A stretch of 64,000 bases of DNA from an uncultured Gemmatimonadota bacterium (GTDB taxonomy: Bacteria > Gemmatimonadota > Gemmatimonadetes > Gemmatimonadales > Gemmatimonadaceae). Position 1 is the first letter of the stretch. Each line of letters starts with the position of its first letter. A model generated the notes under the pieces. That model was not told the origin of the DNA. It saw only the letters and a program-made list of their open reading frames with translations, and ran no database searches. Of this stretch, positions 44,469 to 52,111 are shown piece by piece. Both the position numbers and the translations under genes were made by a program. Where the stretch lies: assembly GCA_903882745.1 (NCBI GenBank), contig CAIRYG010000003.1, positions 271,102 through 335,101 of the forward strand, given 5' to 3'.

Positions 44469-45218
44469 ATGAAGTCGTGGCAGCGTGGCGTATGGTTGGC
44501 GGTTGTTCTGATGGTGGTTACCGGTTGCCAGAAGGCGGCGCCGCTGAAAGGCGACACCATGGCAGCCGCGGTTGCGCACGTCGACGGTGACTCGGCGGCG
44601 CCCATCAAGTTTTTGTATTTCGATGATCTGGTGTGTGACGACTGTCGCCAGTTCTCGGCGAACGCGGCCGAACCGTTGCGGACGCAGTGGGTGGCGACCA
44701 AGAAGCTGCAGCTGACGGTGATTGATCTGGCGTGGCACCGGGGGAGCGTGGCCGGGAGTGCGGCGACCGTGTGCGCAGCGGAGCAGGGCAAGTGGTGGGA
44801 GATGCACGAGCTGTTGTTCGCGCGGCAGGACACGTGGAAGCGCGCAGGGGACATCCCGGCGGCGCTCCAGGGGTATGCCGGGGAGCTCGGGTTGGATACG
44901 GCTAGGTTCGGGCGCTGTGCCGCCACCAAGGACCACCAGCGGCGTCTGGACGCGGCGGACGATGTCGCGCGACTGACCGGGGTGCGCGGAACGCCGGCGT
45001 TCGTGGTGAATGGGCGGGCCTTTTTTGGCGCCCAGGATTGGGGGTGGATGGAGCAGGTGCTCAAGGCGTACGAGGCGGGCAAGCCCGAGTTGGCTCCTCC
45101 GCCGCCGCTGTCGATTCCGACCAAGAAGGTGGTCGATTCGGTGCGGTTGCGGCAGTTGCAGGATTCGGTGGCGACCGCGCGGAAATCGCCGCGGAACTCG
45201 CTGCGGAACTCCCCGTGA
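44469..45218 (+). CDS. DsbA-like thioredoxin-fold lipoprotein
   Basis: This 249-residue protein has a lipoprotein signal (VVTGC, Cys20) and a DsbA/DsbG-type fold with the active site CDDC at residues 56-59 in FLYFDDLVCDDCRQF. The helical insert (KWWEMHELLFARQDTW) and the cis-Pro region RGTPAFVVNGRAFFG follow, as in disulphide reductases/isomerases. The C-terminal 40 residues are basic and repetitive. It probably handles thiols of exported proteins. The ATG at 44469 is used; the frame opens at 44430. It is divergent from the his operon. Confidence 0.9.
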   Translation: MKSWQRGVWLAVVLMVVTGCQKAAPLKGDTMAAAVAHVDGDSAAPIKFLYFDDLVCDDCRQFSANAAEPLRTQWVATKKLQLTVIDLAWHRGSVAGSAATVCAAEQGKWWEMHELLFARQDTWKRAGDIPAALQGYAGELGLDTARFGRCAATKDHQRRLDAADDVARLTGVRGTPAFVVNGRAFFGAQDWGWMEQVLKAYEAGKPELAPPPPLSIPTKKVVDSVRLRQLQDSVATARKSPRNSLRNSP

Positions 45219-45240
45219 AACTGTTGCGTTATAGGGATGT

Positions 45241-45256
45241 TGTGAATAATTTCACA
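45241..45256. promoter_or_regulatory. CRP/FNR-type binding site
   Basis: TGTGAATAATTTCACA fits TGTGA-N6-TCACA exactly, with an additional matched pair in the core. It lies 88 bp upstream of the cupredoxin ATG. A second perfect 14-bp palindrome GTTGGAATTCCAAC lies at 45280-45293. Both are in the only spacer between the DsbA-like and cupredoxin genes. Confidence 0.5.
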
Positions 45257-45328
45257 AACCGGGGCTTGATCACCCCGTCGTTGGAATTCCAACTCATTTC
45301 GTACTGAATGTACTGGAGGCTTTTTAGC

Positions 45329-45817
45329 ATGCGTGCTATCCGTTTTGCGCTCCTCTCGAGCGCTGTTGTGCTCGCCGCTTGCGGCGGGAAGAAGGAAGAT
45401 GCGGCTCCGGCCGCTGAGGCTGCTCCGGCAGCGGCTGCGGCTCCGGCTCCGGCTCCGGCTGGCGCTGCTGCGGTCACCGGCACGACCCATGAAGTGCAGA
45501 TGACGGGCGACGCGACGGGCTACAAGTTCAGCCAGGCCGCGATCACCGTGAAGGCTGGCGACGCGATCAAGTTCACGTTCGTTTCCGGCGGCCCGCACAA
45601 CGTTGCCATCGACCCAGCCGGCGTGCCGGCCGATGTGAAGAGCGTCCTCGACGCGAACTTCGGCGCGGACAAGATGGGCGAGCTCTCGAGCAAGATGCTG
45701 CTGAACGCTGGCGATTCGGTCACGATTTCGTTCGCGGGCATCAAGCCGGGCGTGTACGAGTTCCATTGCACGCCGCACCTCGCGATGAACATGAAGATCA
45801 AGGTCACGGTCCAGTAG
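45329..45817 (+). CDS. Cupredoxin (plastocyanin/azurin-like) lipoprotein
   Basis: This 162-residue lipoprotein has LAAC at Cys18, an Ala/Pro-rich linker (residues 25-50) and a type I copper domain. The copper ligands are visible: His in GGPHNVA and Cys-His-Met in YEFHCTPHLAMNM. It should carry electrons in the periplasm, tethered to a membrane. TGGAGG precedes the ATG at 45329 by 8 bases, choosing that start over 45308. A terminator follows. Confidence 0.93.
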   Translation: MRAIRFALLSSAVVLAACGGKKEDAAPAAEAAPAAAAAPAPAPAGAAAVTGTTHEVQMTGDATGYKFSQAAITVKAGDAIKFTFVSGGPHNVAIDPAGVPADVKSVLDANFGADKMGELSSKMLLNAGDSVTISFAGIKPGVYEFHCTPHLAMNMKIKVTVQ

Positions 45818-46147
45818 TCTCGGATCGCACCAGGCACCAGGAACCAGGCACCACGTGGTACGAAGGACAAAGGCGGGGCGCCCGAACGGGTTCCCCGCCT
45901 TTTTCGTGTCCAAAAACGACAATTTGATGTATTATTGCGCCACTATCGAATCATACATAGCGCACAAACATGCCATTTTCGATAAATAGCAGCATCCATA
46001 CGGAATCGAAGGCCAGGTACCAGTGCCCCGCCCGTCGTCTTCCGACCGTCGCGCCAGGCCATCCCGGATCCGCTCGCGCGTCCTCTGCCATTCCGCTAGC
46101 TTTCGCCCAAGAACTCCCCTGCTCTCCCCTCGATCGCGATCCCACGG
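45818..46147. other. Intergenic region with terminator and a short repeat
   Basis: This 330-bp spacer holds a short CCAGGCACCA repeat (45829-45852), the cupredoxin terminator (45871-45905) and then AT-rich sequence (45910-45990) that is probably promoter DNA for the HD-like gene. The last 130 bases are GC-rich without a convincing ORF on either strand. Confidence 0.6.
45871..45905 (+). terminator. Intrinsic terminator of the cupredoxin gene
   Basis: An 8-bp outer stem AGGCGGGG / CCCCGCCT (45871-45878, 45893-45900) encloses an inner CCCG/CGGG pair and is followed by TTTTTC. Strong, 53 bp after the stop. Confidence 0.85.
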
Positions 46148-46750
46148 ATGAACGGCTACTCCGATCGCATCAACCATGCCTTCGCCTTCGCCGCGAAGCA
46201 CCATGACCGCGAGGTCCGGAAAGGCACGCGCCTTCCCTACCTCACGCATCCGGCGAACGTCGCCATCATCCTCACCCGCTATGGGCAGGACGAAGAGACG
46301 GTCTTGAGTGGTATTCTGCTCAACGTGGTTCAGGACTACACGCGCGACGGCTGGACGCGCGAAGAAATCGCCGATCGGCTCGAGGAAAAGTTCGGCGCCG
46401 ATGTGCTCGACACCACCATCGCGATTGCCACGCGCAAGTTTGACGACGACGGCTACGAGATGGATCGCGACGAGCAGCGCGCCGACTATCTCGCGCGTCT
46501 CGCCCGCTCCGGACAGCGCTCGCGGTGGCTCGCGGCTGCGGACCATGTGCACAACGGCGCCTCGATCATTGCCGACTTAGGCCGCACCGTGGATCCCGAT
46601 AGCGTGTGGGGCCGTTTCGCTGCCGGACGCGTCGGCACCGAACGCTGGTACCGCGCCGTGTACGAGCGCCTAGTCGAGATCGGTTTCAGTGGCCCGATCC
46701 TCGACGAACTCAAAGCCGTGAGCTCCGAGATTTCGAACTTCGGGAACTGA
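46148..46750 (+). CDS. Degenerate HD-domain protein (SpoT/RelA-hydrolase-like)
   Basis: This 200-residue protein follows the HD-4/(p)ppGpp-hydrolase pattern: RINHAFAFAAKHHDREVRKGTRLPYLTHPANVAIIL, EETVLSGILLNVVQDYT, EEIADRLEEKFGADVLDT and AAADHVHNGASIIADL. The diagnostic HD pair, expected as LLHDVVEDT, reads LLNVVQDYT, so two metal/catalytic ligands are replaced; the last Asp (ADHVHN) and first His (HP) remain. It may bind nucleotide without hydrolysis, or be a different activity. The ATG at 46148 is the only reasonable start. Confidence 0.8.
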   Translation: MNGYSDRINHAFAFAAKHHDREVRKGTRLPYLTHPANVAIILTRYGQDEETVLSGILLNVVQDYTRDGWTREEIADRLEEKFGADVLDTTIAIATRKFDDDGYEMDRDEQRADYLARLARSGQRSRWLAAADHVHNGASIIADLGRTVDPDSVWGRFAAGRVGTERWYRAVYERLVEIGFSGPILDELKAVSSEISNFGN

Positions 46751-46803
46751 ACACGAGCGGTGTTGCACACGCCGCACGCGTTGCACGCGTTGCGCACAAA
46801 ACA

Positions 46804-46832
46804 GCGGGGCCGCGCATCACGCGCGGCCCCGC
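46804..46832 (-). terminator. Intrinsic terminator of ispG
   Basis: A perfect 12-bp stem GCGGGGCCGCGC / GCGCGGCCCCGC (46804-46815 and 46821-46832) lies 27 bp beyond the ispG stop. On the minus strand it is followed by TGTTTTGTG. It also lies behind the HD-like gene, which converges. Confidence 0.75.
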
Positions 46833-46858
46833 TTCCCTGCTCTACTCGGCACCAGCCC

Positions 46859-48076
46859 TCACGCCTTCGGATACCGCAGCTCCACGTATTCGTTCAACAA
46901 CTGCAAGAACTCCGGCACAATGTTGTCGCCTTTGAGCGTCACGCGCAGCGCGCCGTCGACGTACACCGGCGCCTTGGGTTCCTCAAACGTGCCCGGGAGC
47001 GAGATCCCGATGTTCGCGTGCTTCGACTCGCCGGGCCCGTTCACGACGCAGCCCATCACCGCGACTTTCATCTCCTCGACGCCAACGTGGACGCCGCGCC
47101 AGATCGGCATCTGCTCGCGCAAATAGCCCTGAATATCTTCGGCCATCTTTTGGAAGAAGGTGCTCGTCGTGCGTCCACATCCCGGACACGCCGTCACCTG
47201 CGGCGTGAACGAGCGGAGCCCCAGCGACTGCAGCACCTGCTGCGCCACAAAAACTTCCTCGGCGCGATCGCCACCCGGACGTGGCGTGAGCGAGACACGA
47301 ATCGTGTCGCCGATGCCTTCGGCGAGGACCAGCGACAGCGCCGCCGTGGTCGCGACCACACCCTTGGTGCCGAGCCCCGCTTCGGTGAGCCCGAGGTGCA
47401 GCGGATAGTTGCAGCGCAGCGCCAGCCGCCGATAGCACTCGAGCAGATCTTGCACCTGCGAGATTTTCGCCGAGATGATGATGCGGTCGTGCGAAAGCCC
47501 CACCTCTTCGGCGAGGGCTGCCGAGCGCAACGCGGACTCGAGCATCGCTTCCATGTACACGTCTTTCGCGTCGGCCGGCTGCGCGAGCGCCGCGTTCGCG
47601 TCCATCATCGACGTGAGCAAGTCTTGATCGAGCGAGCCCCAGTTCACCCCGATGCGCACGGGCTTGTCGTTGTCGACGGCCACCTGCACGATCGTGCGAA
47701 AGTTGTCGTCGCGCCGTTTGGCGCCGACGTTGCCCGGATTAATTCGATACTTGGCCAGCGCGCGCGCCGTCTCCGGATACTTCACCAACAACAGATGCCC
47801 GTTGTAGTGGAAGTCGCCAATGATCGGCACCGTGCAGCCCAGGTCAGCGCAACGTTGCACGATTTCGGGGACCGCGGCGGCCGCTTCGTCGTTGTTGACG
47901 GTGATGCGCACCAGCTGCGAACCCGCCGTCGCGAGCGCGGCGATTTGCGCGGCGGTGCCAACGGCATCGGCGGTGTCGGTGTTCGTCATCGATTGCACGA
48001 CGATCGGCTGTGCCGATCCCACGGCGACATTGCCGACCATGGCGGTGACGGTCGTGCGGCGGGGCTTGAAGACCAC
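46859..48076 (-). CDS. ispG: 4-hydroxy-3-methylbut-2-enyl diphosphate synthase IspG (GcpE)
   Basis: This 405-residue enzyme of the MEP isoprenoid pathway has a TIM-barrel part ([39 protein letters not shown]) and a C-terminal Fe-S part with Cys ligands in [11 protein letters not shown] and [10 protein letters not shown]. The length and motif order match bacterial IspG. It is monocistronic with its own terminator. Confidence 0.96.
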   Translation of the reverse strand: MVFKPRRTTVTAMVGNVAVGSAQPIVVQSMTNTDTADAVGTAAQIAALATAGSQLVRITVNNDEAAAAVPEIVQRCADLGCTVPIIGDFHYNGHLLLVKYPETARALAKYRINPGNVGAKRRDDNFRTIVQVAVDNDKPVRIGVNWGSLDQDLLTSMMDANAALAQPADAKDVYMEAMLESALRSAALAEEVGLSHDRIIISAKISQVQDLLECYRRLALRCNYPLHLGLTEAGLGTKGVVATTAALSLVLAEGIGDTIRVSLTPRPGGDRAEEVFVAQQVLQSLGLRSFTPQVTACPGCGRTTSTFFQKMAEDIQGYLREQMPIWRGVHVGVEEMKVAVMGCVVNGPGESKHANIGISLPGTFEEPKAPVYVDGALRVTLKGDNIVPEFLQLLNEYVELRYPKA

Positions 48077-48261
48077 AGGCGCTCCTATCGGGTCCAGAGG
48101 TGGGGCAGGGGAACAGGAGAAAAATAGCCACCCACTTGGCGGGGCGGGGGCTGGGGCGCAACTTCTAGGGGGCTGGGACCGTCATATGTGAAGGACCCAG
48201 CAGGCGGACGGCGCGCGCAGTGCCTCCGTCGGACGTTTCCCCAGCTTCTGTGTATCCGACT

Positions 48262-48678
48262 ATGGCCGACTCAACGAATAGCCCCACGCGCTCCCCGAGC
48301 TTCTTCCGCCGCCACTGGGGGAAGCTGACGCTGACCACCGTGATTCTGGTGCCCGCGCTCCTCTTTACGATCTGGGCTGGGGCAGCTCTGACCTTTACCT
48401 ATTCGAGCGGCGAGCGCTCGGGCTTCCTGCAGAAGCTCTCCCAGAAGGGGTGGGTCTGCAAGACTTGGGAGGGGGAGCTGGCGATGGTGAACATGCCGGG
48501 GGCGATGAGCCAGATGTTCAACTTCTCGGTGCGGAGCGACTCGATTGCCGAGGTGATCAATGGGGCGATGGTGCAGAACCGGCGGGTGGTGCTGACCTAT
48601 AAGCAGCACGTGGGGGTACCGACCAGTTGTTTCGGAGAGACCCAGTACTTCGTCTCTGGGGTGAAGGTGATTCCGTAG
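48262..48678 (+). CDS. Small single-pass membrane protein of a widespread uncharacterised family
   Basis: This 138-residue protein has one N-terminal transmembrane helix (about residues 24-46) and an exported domain with YSSGERSGFLQKLSQKGWVCKTWEGELAM and a C-terminal LTYKQHVGVPTSCFGETQYFV; two Cys may form a disulphide. Similar proteins occur in many phyla and are sometimes mislabelled as 6-phosphogluconate dehydrogenase. The function is unknown. The ATG at 48262 follows 42 in-frame bases that look like leader. Confidence 0.78.
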   Translation: MADSTNSPTRSPSFFRRHWGKLTLTTVILVPALLFTIWAGAALTFTYSSGERSGFLQKLSQKGWVCKTWEGELAMVNMPGAMSQMFNFSVRSDSIAEVINGAMVQNRRVVLTYKQHVGVPTSCFGETQYFVSGVKVIP

Positions 48679-48755
48679 GTGCCTTTTTTGGTGGTCCCAA
48701 GGGGGGTCGGGGGCTGAGGGGTTGACAGGGGTCAGGCCGGATTTTGGGGTGCCTC

Positions 48756-48784
48756 TTGCACTTTTGGCCGGATATCTGTAGGTT
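48756..48784 (+). promoter_or_regulatory. Candidate promoter of the cold-shock gene
   Basis: TTGCAC (48756-48761) and TAGGTT (48779-48784) are 17 bp apart. The predicted transcript would have a 5' untranslated region of about 140 nt before the csp ATG, a length typical of cold-shock genes whose leader folds with temperature. A second TTGACA at 48722 lacks a partner. Confidence 0.5.
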
Positions 48785-48931
48785 CTCAGGGTTGCGCATT
48801 GTCACTCGGTTCTTGACTGGGGGTGTGCAACGGTCCATCGCGGGGGATCTCATTGATCCCGCGAAGTAGAACAGATTGTCAGGGTACGGCGTGTTCCGCT
48901 CCCTGCAACAATCATCACACAGGAGTTGGGA

Positions 48932-49144
48932 ATGCGTACGACCGGAAAGGTGAAGTGGTTCAACGACGCGAAGGGCTTTGGTTTCATCACGCCCGACAAC
49001 GGCCAGAAGGATTGCTTCGTGCACTACAGCGCCATCCAGGGTTCGGGCTTCAAGAGCCTGGCCGAGGGTGATGCGGTTGAGTTCGATATCGTTCAGGGCC
49101 AGAAGGGCCCGGCGGCAGAGAACGTCACGAAGGTTGGCGGCTGA
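48932..49144 (+). CDS. Cold-shock domain protein (CspA family)
   Basis: This 70-residue OB-fold protein has RNP1 KGFGFI and RNP2-like CFVHYS, with GKVKWFND at its start, and binds single-stranded RNA/DNA. AGGAG (48921-48925) precedes the ATG at 48932 by 6 bases; an upstream TTG at 48926 overlaps the ribosome site and is rejected. Followed by a strong terminator. Confidence 0.97.
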   Translation: MRTTGKVKWFNDAKGFGFITPDNGQKDCFVHYSAIQGSGFKSLAEGDAVEFDIVQGQKGPAAENVTKVGG

Positions 49145-49176
49145 GCTAAGCTCTAGTCACTGAACCACGCACCAAA

Positions 49177-49210
49177 AGGCGGGGCGCTCCTTCGGGGGCG
49201 CCCCGCTTTG
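49177..49210 (+). terminator. Intrinsic terminator of the cold-shock gene
   Basis: GCGGGGCGC / GCGCCCCGC (49179-49187, 49198-49206) is extended by TCC/GGG to a UUCG tetraloop and followed by TTTG. A very stable hairpin, 35 bp after the stop. Confidence 0.9.
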
Positions 49211-49245
49211 CATGTTGCTGGTGTGCGTTCAATAGGCTTGCGGTC

Positions 49246-49308
49246 GGTCATGAGCGGTCCCTTCACGAGCTAGGGCTGCGCACGCTCGTTGCGGGACCGC
49301 TCACGACC
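49246..49308. repeat. 63-nt long hairpin of unknown role
   Basis: GGTCATGAGCGGTCCC (49246-49261) is complementary to GGGACCGCTCACGACC (49293-49308) over 16 bp with a single mismatch. Inside, ACGAGC (49265-49270) pairs with GCTCGT (49284-49289). There is no T-run on either side, so it is not a simple terminator. It may be a REP-like element or a structured RNA. Confidence 0.6.
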
Positions 49309-49311
49309 TCC

Positions 49312-49779
49312 CTATCGCCGCGGGCGGGGCCTGGTGCTACCTTTTCGCGCGTTCGCGCGTTCGGGCTGGCGGGCGGGGCGACCGCGCTTCGGGGGGTTCG
49401 GGGCAGTGGAGAGCTGTTCGGCGACCGAGGCGTTCAGATGGGCGCGGAGGGCGGCGATGTCTACGCGGAGCGAGATCGTGCGGGAGGTCGCCAGTTCCAC
49501 CGGGGGCTGATCGGCGGGGGTGGACAGGCCGGTGCCACGCTGTTCCTGCTGCAGGAGCTCGAGCGCCAGGGGGCAGGCACTGGCGAGCGAGGCACCCAGG
49601 TCGCGGGCGAGGAGGAAGGAGAGGGTGATGGGGACGAGCGCGGAATCAGGGATTGGGCGCTGGCGCCCTTGCACGGAGCGCGGCACAAGATCCCGCCCTT
49701 CTCGGCTCAGGAAGAGCCGCAGTTGGGTGGGTGACACGCCGGCTACGGCGGCAGCGGTTGAGATGCTCAGGAGCGGCAT
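49312..49779 (-). CDS. MerR-like small DNA-binding protein with AT-hook-like tail
   Basis: This 155-residue protein starts with a MerR-style head: ISTAAAVAGVSPTQLRLFLSREG, then an RQRPIPDSALVPITLSFLLARDLGASLASA segment that follows the MerR pattern of a wing and a long helix. A middle helix precedes a tail with KRGRPARQPER, an AT-hook core, and a very basic C-terminus (RPRPRR). The gene at 19134 has the same order of parts. Its ATG lies in an AT-rich stretch. No target is known. Confidence 0.6.
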   Translation of the reverse strand: MPLLSISTAAAVAGVSPTQLRLFLSREGRDLVPRSVQGRQRPIPDSALVPITLSFLLARDLGASLASACPLALELLQQEQRGTGLSTPADQPPVELATSRTISLRVDIAALRAHLNASVAEQLSTAPNPPKRGRPARQPERANARKGSTRPRPRR

Positions 49780-49936
49780 TGTATATCAAAAAAGATAATA
49801 ATAACCACAATTAGCGCAAGCTGCCGCTTTTTGGCTGGAAATGGGTGAAATTCGACTACATATGTTCACCTCAAATATTAACTGTAGCAATAACACGCCA
49901 TTTCTGCCGCAAAAAGACCTACTTCCGGCCTTCTAT

Positions 49937-51313
49937 ATGAACAACAGCAACGCCCAGCCGCACAGATCTCGCCTGAATTTGGCCGCATCGGCCTTCTTCA
50001 CGACCATTCTCGCGATCATTCTCCCGATCATTGTCGCTGGCTGCGCCGCACAAACTGGCGCGGTCAGCGCCAAGCCAAACCCAATCAGTACCGGACTTCC
50101 CGCAGTTCCGGCGGCAATCGCCCCGCAAATGGGCGCTGGCGCGGCCGGATCCGCAACAAACAGAGCGCCCCAGCCGCAACAAATCCCCGCCGCCCCCCTT
50201 GGCCCGCGCCCCAAAGTCCTCATCATCGCCACCGGCGGCACAATTGCCGGCGCGCAAGAGCAGCCAGGAACCACCGGAGCATACCGCGCAGGGTCGCTGA
50301 CCGCAGAACAAATCATTGCCAGCGTTCCCGAACTGCCGCGCTACGCAGACGTCGAAAGCGAACAGTTCTCGAACGTCGCGAGCACGGCCATCACACCGGC
50401 GCAATGGATCGCGCTGTCGCGTCGCATCAATAAAGTGCTGAGCGAGCGCAAAGATCTGGCCGGTGTTGTTGTCACCCACGGCACCGACCGACTCGAAGAA
50501 ACAGCCTTCTTTCTCTACCTCACCATTCGCAGCGACAAGCCGGTGGTGGTGGTCGGTGCACAACACCCGGCCACGGGACTCTCCCCCGACGGACCGATCA
50601 ACTTGCTCGGCGCCGTGCGCACAGCGGCATCGACCGCGGCCGTGGGAAAGGGCGTGATGGTTGTGATGGACGACCGCATCATTAGCGCCCGCGAAACGCG
50701 CAAAAACTATCAGCGCGTGGGCGGATTCAGCGGCGGCGACATGGGACTACTCGGCGTTGTCGCGAGCAGTGGCGTAGAATTTTTCTTTGCGCCGGTGCGC
50801 AAACATGGGAGCCAGAGCGAGTTCGATCTCGCCGGCGTCGACAGCGTGCTGCCACGCGTGGAACTCACCTTCAGCTATCCCGGCGGCACAGGGGTCACCT
50901 TCGATACGCTGCCAGCTGCCGTGGTTGTCGCAACCACCGGATTCACGCGCGCCGAAGGAACCTCGTATCAGGCACTGCGTCGGAAGGGGGTGGTTGTCGC
51001 CACAGCATTCCCGTCGGGTGACAACGTGACTGCGGTGGGCGGTGGCGAAGGTGGGCCGCCGGCCGGTGCCACGAGTGCCACGAGTGCCACGAGTGCCACG
51101 GGTGCGAACGGCGGGCGCGGCGGGGCAGGGGGAGCGGGCGCAACGGGAACTGCCGCGGGAACTGCGTCGGGTAGCGCTATTGATCAGCCGCCGCTCCCAC
51201 CGCAGGTGACCGTGCAACATCTGACACCACAAAAAGCGCGCATCCTAATGATGGTCGCGCTCACGAAGACGCACGATCCGCGCGAGTTACAGAAAATCTT
51301 TTTGCAGTACTGA
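49937..51313 (+). CDS. Asparaginase-like lipoprotein (L-asparaginase II type)
   Basis: This 458-residue protein has a lipoprotein signal (IIVAGC) starting from the ATG at 49937; the open frame from 49841 is not coding-like. After a Pro/Ala linker comes the type II asparaginase fold: IATGGTIAG (first catalytic Thr), VVTHGTDRLEETAFFL (second Thr-Asp), VVGAQHPATGLSPDGP. A Ser/Thr/Ala/Gly-rich insertion (about residues 375-420) with a four-copy 9-bp repeat interrupts the C-terminal domain. It would hydrolyse asparagine outside the inner membrane. Confidence 0.9.
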   Translation: MNNSNAQPHRSRLNLAASAFFTTILAIILPIIVAGCAAQTGAVSAKPNPISTGLPAVPAAIAPQMGAGAAGSATNRAPQPQQIPAAPLGPRPKVLIIATGGTIAGAQEQPGTTGAYRAGSLTAEQIIASVPELPRYADVESEQFSNVASTAITPAQWIALSRRINKVLSERKDLAGVVVTHGTDRLEETAFFLYLTIRSDKPVVVVGAQHPATGLSPDGPINLLGAVRTAASTAAVGKGVMVVMDDRIISARETRKNYQRVGGFSGGDMGLLGVVASSGVEFFFAPVRKHGSQSEFDLAGVDSVLPRVELTFSYPGGTGVTFDTLPAAVVVATTGFTRAEGTSYQALRRKGVVVATAFPSGDNVTAVGGGEGGPPAGATSATSATSATGANGGRGGAGGAGATGTAAGTASGSAIDQPPLPPQVTVQHLTPQKARILMMVALTKTHDPRELQKIFLQY

Positions 51314-51360
51314 GCCGCACGCGCACGCGAACGCGCGCGCGCACGCTTTCGCGGCGCAGC

Positions 51361-51666
51361 TCAGCGCGTCGGCTGCGTGCGGCGAAGCATCTCGAGATAG
51401 TACGCGCGCAGCACGGCATTCATGCGCGTTTGGTAGCCGGGGCCCTGAGCGCGGAACCAGTCGAACACGTCGGAGTCGAGGCGGAGCGAGAGCGCAGTTT
51501 TGCCTTCTGGAAAAACCATAACGGCGTCTTTCCAGAAATCGTCCGGAAAAAATGGCAGTTCCTCTGGTGCCGTTGCCTCAACCTCGGCTTCCGTCATAGC
51601 ATCCATGCGCGCAAAATCAGCGAGCCCACGGGTCGGGACCATCGGGCGATTGGTGCTTCTGGGCAT
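51361..51666 (-). CDS. brnA: BrnA-family antitoxin
   Basis: This 101-residue protein has an acidic N-terminal half (MDAMTEAEVEA) and the C-terminal ribbon-helix-helix typical of BrnA: ALSLRLDSDVFDWFRAQGPGYQTRMNAVLRAYYLEM. It should neutralise BrnT and repress the operon by binding the palindrome at 51942. The start at 51666 overlaps the end of brnT by 50 bp; an ATG at 51642 is possible. Confidence 0.9.
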   Translation of the reverse strand: MPRSTNRPMVPTRGLADFARMDAMTEAEVEATAPEELPFFPDDFWKDAVMVFPEGKTALSLRLDSDVFDWFRAQGPGYQTRMNAVLRAYYLEMLRRTQPTR

Positions 51667-51934
51667 AGAGACGTCGCTCCTTATCGTTGCTGCGTCGAGC
51701 ACTAATAATCCGGCGAGATATGGCCCCATTCGACCGTCGCCGATCTGTGAAGACCACTGTTATCAATCGACCAAATGCGATACCTACCGCGACATTTCGA
51801 ACTTCGCCGTAGTCGTGCCGTTGATCCACCCTGGTGATTAAGGGCCCCTCGAAGATCATGGACGCGACCGCAAAGTCGAACCCACGACGCCAATAGGTCT
51901 CGGCGCTCTTCGCCTCGTCCCATTCGAACGTCAC
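51617..51934 (-). CDS. brnT: BrnT-family ribonuclease toxin
   Basis: This 105-residue protein has the BrnT pattern: FEWDEAKSAETYWRRGFDFAVASMIFEGPLI, GRLITVVFTDRRR and RRIISARRSNDKERRLY. BrnT is a RelE-fold RNase of type II toxin-antitoxin systems. The GTG start at 51934 lies only 5 bp from the -10 box, so its message may be leaderless. Toxin-first order is normal for brnTA. Confidence 0.9.
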   Translation of the reverse strand: MTFEWDEAKSAETYWRRGFDFAVASMIFEGPLITRVDQRHDYGEVRNVAVGIAFGRLITVVFTDRRRSNGAISRRIISARRSNDKERRLYAQKHQSPDGPDPWAR

Positions 51935-51939
51935 AATTG

Positions 51940-51968
51940 ACTATACACGTGTATATACACCCTGGCAA
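51940..51968 (-). promoter_or_regulatory. brnTA promoter with embedded operator palindrome
   Basis: On the minus strand TTGCCA (51963-51968) and TATAGT (51940-51945) are 17 bp apart. The perfect 14-bp palindrome TATACACGTGTATA (51942-51955) covers the -10 box and half the spacer, an ideal repressor site for BrnA autoregulation. Confidence 0.75.
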
Positions 51969-52111
51969 CCTCAAGCAGTAGATCCCCCAAGATGAGCCTT
52001 CGGTATGCGATAACCGTCACCGAAACATTTCGGGACGGAGCCTTCCATCGCATCCCAATCCGCGTCGCCTCAGCATTGCGCCCGCACTCGGCGCGCGCTC
52101 GATTTCCACGC

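Noticed and set aside
44417..45922. 501-residue minus-strand ORF opposite the DsbA-like and cupredoxin genes
   Set aside because: Spans two real genes and their terminator; no protein features.
46760..48127. 455-residue plus-strand ORF opposite ispG
   Set aside because: Antisense shadow of ispG, Arg/His-rich.
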